A DNA stretch of 55,777 bases, taken from positions 1 through 55,777 of the forward strand of contig CACFLG010000007.1 in NCBI GenBank assembly GCA_902567095.1. The letters run 5' to 3'. Source of the stretch: an uncultured OM182 clade bacterium (GTDB taxonomy: Bacteria; Pseudomonadota; Gammaproteobacteria; Pseudomonadales; Azotimanducaceae). Of the stretch, positions 51,543-55,777 are shown piece by piece (the stretch's first letter is position 1; each line of letters opens with the position of its first letter). The notes beneath the pieces are model-generated. The model was given only the letters and a program-made list of their open reading frames with translations. It did not search any database and was not told the DNA's origin. The position numbers and the translations under genes are program-made.

Positions 51543-52625
51543 ATGAAAAGAACTTCCAAGACCATTTTAGGACTAGCAATAGTTGGTATCTTAATATCGG
51601 TGTGGCTTGGAAATAAAGGATCCTTTGAGCCATTAGTTGGATGTGCAAGCAATGAAGAACTCAACGTTTATTGCAATTTTATGAATCCAGAAGATCTGGC
51701 CATCACTCCAGATAAAAACTTCTTAATTGTTGCTGAGTTTGGTGGTATGGCGCCATTGGTTGAAATGACTCCGGGTAGGTTAAGTTTTTTTAATATAAAA
51801 GACAAAACTAGGGTTGAGGCGGTCATTTCATTAGGTATTAGTGAATGGGGCTCGCCTGAATGCTCTAGAGATCTAAATACACCCTTCGGTCCTCATGGGC
51901 TCGACTTGGTTCAGAGAAAAGATGGAAAACTCCAACTTGCGGTCGTAAGTCATTATCCCAAAGAGAGCATAGAGATGTTTGAACTTAAAGAAAAAGAAGG
52001 CTGGATGCTTGAATGGAAAGGCTGCGTAAATGCTGAGGGCCAATATTATTTTAACGATGTTTCATTGGATACGAGTGGAAATTTTTATGCAACTCATATG
52101 TTTGATCCTGATTTCTCTTTGGCAAGAGTGTTATGGAATGTATTCGTAAAATCTGACACGGGCATGGTCGTTAAATGGAGCCAAGATAATATCTTTGAGG
52201 AACTCCAATATACAAAAGGATCTTTCCCAAATGGTATCGCTTTAGATAAAAAAAACGAGCACCTGATAGTAAATTACAATCTGGGAGACAAGACGGTTTT
52301 ATTCGATCTCGATTCCAAACAGCCATTGGGAGAATATCAGCATAATTCTCCTGATAACGTTGTCGTAAAAGATGGCTTTGCTTGGGTAACTAACCATGAT
52401 CATTCTGTTACCGATTCTTTGAAGTGTGGGGCTAATGTCAATTGCACTCTTCCCTTTTCAATTAATAAGTTATCTTTGCAGGACCTTTCTTTGGTTGTTT
52501 CCTATAAATTCGAGAGCAAGAATATGGGAGTTGGAACTGTGGGCTTACCTCATGATGGTTCGCTATGGATTGGGTCGTATCACTCAGACAGGCTAGCGGA
52601 AGCCAATCTATCTGTGAGTGAATAG
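51543..52625 (+). CDS. SMP-30/paraoxonase-like six-bladed propeller, membrane-anchored
   Basis: Protein of 360 residues with one N-terminal hydrophobic segment (8-22) and a beta-propeller that should lie in the periplasm. FGPHGLDL recalls the PHG motif of paraoxonases, and FPNGIALD and YFNDVSLD the calcium-binding Asn/Asp motifs of SMP-30/paraoxonase. It may hydrolyse a lactone or ester. ATG 51543 has TGAGGA upstream; an earlier in-frame ATG at 51456 is rejected. The gene is very AT-rich. It is divergent from the nitroreductase. Confidence 0.8.
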   Translation: MKRTSKTILGLAIVGILISVWLGNKGSFEPLVGCASNEELNVYCNFMNPEDLAITPDKNFLIVAEFGGMAPLVEMTPGRLSFFNIKDKTRVEAVISLGISEWGSPECSRDLNTPFGPHGLDLVQRKDGKLQLAVVSHYPKESIEMFELKEKEGWMLEWKGCVNAEGQYYFNDVSLDTSGNFYATHMFDPDFSLARVLWNVFVKSDTGMVVKWSQDNIFEELQYTKGSFPNGIALDKKNEHLIVNYNLGDKTVLFDLDSKQPLGEYQHNSPDNVVVKDGFAWVTNHDHSVTDSLKCGANVNCTLPFSINKLSLQDLSLVVSYKFESKNMGVGTVGLPHDGSLWIGSYHSDRLAEANLSVSE

Positions 52626-52705
52626 TGTTTATTTTCTCTTTTTTTAGCAGTTGTATCGTGTGCGTGGAAATCCTTTCTTGATCACTCGCTATAGACTGGA
52701 TGAAA

Positions 52706-52746
52706 TTGTCTCTTGATCTGGGACTAGAATATAATTCGTGAGACAA
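52706..52746 (+). promoter_or_regulatory. Sigma-70 promoter inside an inverted repeat, before MBL gene
   Basis: TTGTCT (52706-52711) and TATAAT (52730-52735) are spaced by 18 bases, a good -35/-10 pair. TTGTCTC (52706-52712) and GAGACAA (52740-52746) are perfect 7-base arms that frame it, so the site could be a repressor-controlled promoter. It would give a leader of about 130 bases for the gene at 52875. Confidence 0.5.
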
Positions 52747-52874
52747 ATGCGGCCATAGGTATGGTCTAACAACCGACACTTTGGATTAGAATAGAAATCG
52801 CAAACTTAAATCAAAGCTATTTATAATTTCATAAGCCGTTTCTCGGAACCGAAATTTAATTTCAAGGACATAGC

Positions 52875-54230
52875 GTGATAAACAAGATAATAATTTTTCT
52901 TACTTTTATACCTTTAATAGCAATTGCGGGAACGCAGGTTGATTCAGATTTGGCTCTCAAAATGTTGCAAGAACAGGAGAAGCATTTTGAGCAACGTGTG
53001 ATCAAATTAACAGAGAATGTGTATGTTGCTGTTGGATTTCACGGTGCCAATACATCAATGATCGTTGGCGCTGATGGTGTCATCATCGTTGACACTCTTA
53101 TGGGACCTACTGCTGCTGGCAATGCTTTTAGAGCGTTTCGTCAATACAGCGACAAGCCGGTAAAAGCTATTATCTATACTCACAGTCACCCTGATCACAT
53201 AGGAGGCGCGAGTGCATTTGTCGGGAATCAGCAGCCTGCGGTCTATGCAATGAAGGGTTTCGCTGACTCTGCGCGCGTTGAAAGAGAGCTTGGCCCTATT
53301 ATGATGAGACGCTTTAATCGGCAATTCGGACGCAAGTTGCCACCACACCAAATGACCAACCGAGGAGTAGCTGCTGCGGTAACTATCGACAAGGATCGCG
53401 GCAAAGGTCATATTCCGCCATCGGTGACAATCAACGGGGATACAAAAATAACTATCGCTGGCGTTGATCTCGAGATATATCCGGCGCCCGGTGAAACTGA
53501 TGACGCCCTGTTTGTTTGGTTGCCTGAAGAGCAAGTGCTATTCGCGGGTGATAATTTCTATTATGCATTTCCTAATTTATATGCAATTCGAGGAACTGGG
53601 TACAGAAATGTAATAAATTGGTCGACAAGTGTTGCCAGGATGGCAACATTTGAGCCCTATCATCTGGTTGGCGGGCACACGTCGCCTCTGTCAGGAAGAG
53701 CGTTAGCTACCAGAGCGCTTCGTGAATATAGCTATGCGATCCGTTCGGTTTATGATCAGACTGTAGAGGGAATTAATTTGGGTAAAGGACCTGATCTGAT
53801 AGCTCATGAGGTGAAACTGTCCGCTAATGTGGTTGATAAACCCTACCTGATTGAGTTTTATGGTTCCGTATCTCACGCTGTCCGTGCAATCTATTCGGGT
53901 TTGCTTGGCTGGTATGATGGTAATCCTGTGGGGCTTCACCAATTGCATCCGAGAGCTGAAGCTGAGAAAGTCGCTAGATTGGCGGGTGGTGTTAAAGAAT
54001 TCGAAGAAAAAACTAGAGCCGCAATGAAAGCGGGAGAATTCCAATGGGCGCTCGAACTTGCGGATCATCTGAAGTGGCTGGGTGAAGCAGAGCATCAATC
54101 AGCGCGGGAAATCAAGATAGCGGCCCTTCGTGCGCTTGCAGCGCACGAATATAATGCACCGAATCGCAACTACTACTTGTCCTATGCCCTTGAACTTGAA
54201 TCGGGGCAAATTGATGACGTCTGGTTTTAG
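52875..54230 (+). CDS. MBL-fold alkylsulfatase-like hydrolase, exported
   Basis: Zinc metallo-beta-lactamase-fold protein of 451 residues with a signal peptide (to about 18, AIA). The metal site THSHPDHIGG gives His103, His105, Asp107, His108, and GGHTSP is a further metal His. The C-terminal half matches the alkylsulfatase dimerisation domain (LGWYDGNPVGLHQLHP). It lacks the SCP2-like third domain of SdsA1-type linear alkylsulfatases (about 650 residues), so alkyl-sulfate cleavage is likely but not certain. It starts with GTG at 52875 behind AAGGA. Confidence 0.88.
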   Translation: MINKIIIFLTFIPLIAIAGTQVDSDLALKMLQEQEKHFEQRVIKLTENVYVAVGFHGANTSMIVGADGVIIVDTLMGPTAAGNAFRAFRQYSDKPVKAIIYTHSHPDHIGGASAFVGNQQPAVYAMKGFADSARVERELGPIMMRRFNRQFGRKLPPHQMTNRGVAAAVTIDKDRGKGHIPPSVTINGDTKITIAGVDLEIYPAPGETDDALFVWLPEEQVLFAGDNFYYAFPNLYAIRGTGYRNVINWSTSVARMATFEPYHLVGGHTSPLSGRALATRALREYSYAIRSVYDQTVEGINLGKGPDLIAHEVKLSANVVDKPYLIEFYGSVSHAVRAIYSGLLGWYDGNPVGLHQLHPRAEAEKVARLAGGVKEFEEKTRAAMKAGEFQWALELADHLKWLGEAEHQSAREIKIAALRALAAHEYNAPNRNYYLSYALELESGQIDDVWF

Positions 54231-54376
54231 TCTTTTCCGAACCTTGCGTTACAGTTCGAAGGAATATGAGGTAATTCTTTTTGTTAATTTTCTCCTGAGC
54301 CTGCTTAGATTGATGGAGAAACTTGCTATCGCTAGCCAGGTAAAAGCAGGTGAATGCTCGCGAGGCCGTTCTAAAG

Positions 54377-54423
54377 TGGTGGCCAGAGGTGAAATCGAAC
54401 CACTGACATGGGGGTTTTCAGTC
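54377..54423 (-). pseudogene. 3' half of tRNA-Phe(GAA), remnant
   Basis: Read on the minus strand this 47-base piece carries standard tRNA positions 30-76: U33, anticodon GAA at 34-36, C48, the TTCGATT T-loop with G53, and the acceptor TCTGGCC-A-CCA. The 5' half is missing and the anticodon stem does not pair; position 61 is T instead of C. It is a remnant, probably the 3' tRNA end left by integration of a mobile element. Confidence 0.7.
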
Positions 54424-54579
54424 AGATCTTTCGGACGAAACACAATCAACCACAATACTTAAACACAGTAAAAACAGCCGCTTAGTACTTTCTCTCTCTA
54501 AACGAATATTATTGAGTTTGGGCGATTGTTGGGTTCTATTTTGGCAGGAGTGAGATACGCTTGTTCCTACAAAAGAAAC

Positions 54580-54841
54580 ACAGTAGTGGCTTGGCAAAAA
54601 GGACAATCAGGAAATCCCAACGACAGATCCAAAGGCGCGCGTAATCTTTGAAGTGAGTCGGTTCTCAGCAAACCCATAACCCATTTTGAAGAACATGGTC
54701 GTGATGCGATTAATCGCACCTGTAGAGAGAATCCGGGTGCTTAATATGCGAGTGGTTCTGTCTATTATACCGAAAGACTTCGCTCTTTCGGCAGAAAAAG
54801 ATGAAACACCCCAGTGTATTGAGATAACATCTGCCGATTAG
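54580..54841 (+). pseudogene. Broken DUF5681 gene
   Basis: From 54592 the frame reads WQKGQSGNPNDRSKGARNL, the start signature of DUF5681 proteins, then a TGA at 54649. In the same frame follow THFEEHGRDAINRTCRENPGA and a TAA. One base over, from 54740, VVLSIIPKDF continues the family pattern to a TAG at 54839. A stop and a frameshift therefore break the gene. DUF5681 proteins are often phage- or island-associated. Confidence 0.65.
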
Positions 54842-54931
54842 TTCCTGAAAAAGGGATGGGAGAAATCCGCGTGGAAACAGGATTGCCTGCATGTCCTTGA
54901 ACTTAAGAAAAACTCAATTAGTTAACCCAAA

Positions 54932-55777
54932 GTGGAAGTAAGCATTGAACAAACTCTGCAGCAAGGTGTTGCAGCACACAAAGAAGGCAAGCTTCAAGAA
55001 GCCGAACGTCTTTATCGTGCAATCTTGCAGTCCAAGCCAGCACACCCTGACGCTAACCATAATCTAGGCGTAATAGCAGTATCAGTAAATAAAGTTGATG
55101 CGGCATTGCCGTTATTTAAAACTGCTCTAGAAACGAACCCAACGATCGAGCAGTTTTGGCTTAGCTACATTGATGCCCTCATCAGAGAAAAGCAGTTTGA
55201 TAATGCTCTGCAAGTTCTTGAGCAAGCAAAGAGGCAGGGTGTGGATGGAAACAGGTTAAATCCCTTAGAGTCACGAATCCAGTATAAAACAGAAAAAACC
55301 GACACTGCAAGAGTAAGCCCACCTAAAGAACTACTCAATAGCCTTTTAGTGCACTATCAGAGCGGACGATTCGGTCAAGCAGAAAAGCTTGCGATATCCA
55401 TGACTCAAGAATTTCCTAAACATGAATTTGCCTGGAAAGTTTTAGGCGCACTATTGGGGGCAACAGGCAGAAGTTCTGAAGCCGTGGATGTTAATGAGAC
55501 AGCAGTTGCATTGTCTCCTCATGATGCCGAAGCTTACAGCATCTTGGGCGTCACGCTCCAAGAACTGGGAAGGTTAGACGAAGCTGAAGCAAGCTACAGA
55601 CAAGCGATAGCCCTGAAGCCTGACTTTGCCGAGGCCCACAATAACTTGGGTAACACGCACCACGAACTGCGAAGGTTAGACGAAGCTGAAGCAAGCTACA
55701 GACAAGCGATAGCCCTGAAGCCTGACTTTGCTCAGGCCCACAACAATTTGGGTGTCACGCTGAATGAACTGGGAAGG
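54932..55777 (+). CDS. TPR repeat protein, partial at window end
   Basis: Tetratricopeptide-repeat protein running off the right edge (282 codons seen). It begins GTG at 54932, and a stop at 54923 prevents a longer frame. At least six TPR-like helical pairs are seen (AHKEGKLQEAERLYRAIL near 15-32, later LRRLDEAEASYRQAIALKPDFA), so it is a protein-interaction scaffold; the C-terminal part, which might be a transferase, is outside. ATG 54891 opens a 15-codon frame reading MSLNLRKTQLVNPK that one base would join to this one, so the true start may be lost to a one-base deletion. Its last repeats are nearly identical in DNA. Confidence 0.8.
   Translation, partial: MEVSIEQTLQQGVAAHKEGKLQEAERLYRAILQSKPAHPDANHNLGVIAVSVNKVDAALPLFKTALETNPTIEQFWLSYIDALIREKQFDNALQVLEQAKRQGVDGNRLNPLESRIQYKTEKTDTARVSPPKELLNSLLVHYQSGRFGQAEKLAISMTQEFPKHEFAWKVLGALLGATGRSSEAVDVNETAVALSPHDAEAYSILGVTLQELGRLDEAEASYRQAIALKPDFAEAHNNLGNTHHELRRLDEAEASYRQAIALKPDFAQAHNNLGVTLNELGR
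55562..55777 (+). repeat. Tandem 102-bp TPR-coding repeats
   Basis: Units start at 55562, 55664 and 55766 with a period of exactly 102 bases (34 codons). The first two are nearly identical; a core of about 60 bases (from GAAGGTTAGACGAAG to CCTGACTTTGC) is unchanged. The third begins and is cut by the window end. This indicates recent duplication and likely copy-number change. Confidence 0.9.

Larger units (their letters stand above)
54231..54931. other. Gene-poor stretch with mobile-DNA remnants
   Basis: About 700 bases between the MBL gene and the TPR gene without an intact gene. It holds a 3' tRNA-Phe fragment and a broken DUF5681 gene. The long plus-strand reading frame at 54130-54462 passes through the tRNA fragment and is not a gene. 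No integrase is seen. Confidence 0.7.

Noticed and set aside
51543-51644. Lipoprotein signal (LVGC, Cys34) in the propeller protein
   Set aside because: The Cys lies about a dozen residues beyond the hydrophobic segment, too far for signal peptidase II; treated as a membrane anchor.
54377-54423. An intact tRNA-Phe gene
   Set aside because: The 5' half is missing, the anticodon stem does not pair, and position 61 is not C.
54130-54462. A plus-strand reading frame of 110 codons across the end of the MBL gene
   Set aside because: It runs through the tRNA-Phe remnant on the opposite strand (the familiar IEPLTWGFSVRS type translation) and overlaps the MBL gene; not a gene.
1-55777. CRISPR arrays, insertion sequences or rRNA
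   Set aside because: No array of spaced repeats, transposase gene or rRNA was seen; the only tandem repeats are the TPR-coding units at the right end.

Overview
The window reads as chromosome from a free-living aerobic marine-type heterotrophic gammaproteobacterium. This is an inference from gene content (adjacent purE/purK, gpsA, a TonB-dependent receptor, a beta carbonic anhydrase, an SOUL/DUF3429 pair), because no rRNA or intact tRNA is present. The DNA is fairly AT-rich and very compact. Several convergent genes end within 0-6 bases of each other, and TTG/GTG starts are common. I recognise no DNA-binding transcription factor among about 51 genes.

Layout. 1-13 kb: cytochrome P450; an SDR-MFS-hexosaminidase (GH20) set; carbonic anhydrase; an EthA-type Baeyer-Villiger monooxygenase (BVMO); a sulfotransferase; a crotonase; a PPOX-type flavin protein; a sodium:solute symporter; and a CrtC-like protein. 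13-19 kb: a second sulfotransferase, then a tight co-directional run of alpha/beta hydrolase, GpsA, parvulin PPIase, HupE/UreJ and AI-2E transporter. 19-29 kb: Rieske oxygenase and Rieske ferredoxin with a small secreted protein between them, two long BVMOs flanking an acyl-CoA dehydrogenase, a 52-residue protein, an EcKL/APH-type kinase and an SDR. 29-34 kb: housekeeping (DUF3429, SOUL, purE, purK) and an MFS exporter. 34-47 kb: a dienelactone hydrolase plus HAPMO-type BVMO operon, two GST-family proteins, SDRs, a second kinase, an MDR reductase, a Rieske oxygenase/NTF2-fold/VOC operon and a GMC oxidoreductase. 47-54 kb: a TonB receptor behind a near-consensus sigma-54 promoter, a nitroreductase, a beta-propeller esterase-like protein and an alkylsulfatase-like MBL protein. 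54.2-55.8 kb: a decayed mobile-DNA boundary with a 3' tRNA-Phe fragment, a broken DUF5681 gene and a TPR gene with near-identical 102-bp repeats, cut by the window end.

Working together. Four BVMOs, a P450, two Rieske oxygenases, an acyl-CoA dehydrogenase, a crotonase, a dienelactone hydrolase, four SDRs, an MDR reductase and a GMC oxidase fit oxidative breakdown of hydrophobic alicyclic or aromatic ketones, steroid- or terpenoid-like. No substrate can be named from sequence alone. The clearest local pathway is the BVMO-hydrolase pair at 33.7-36.6 kb: ketone to ester, then to acid plus alcohol. Perfect palindromes stand in front of three of the BVMO units, so each is probably controlled by its own repressor encoded elsewhere. 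The most unusual signals are the sigma-54 promoter of the TonB receptor, the pseudoknot-like 5' region of the P450, the paired palindromes at 33.65 kb, the 52-aa gene and the tRNA-Phe/DUF5681/TPR boundary.
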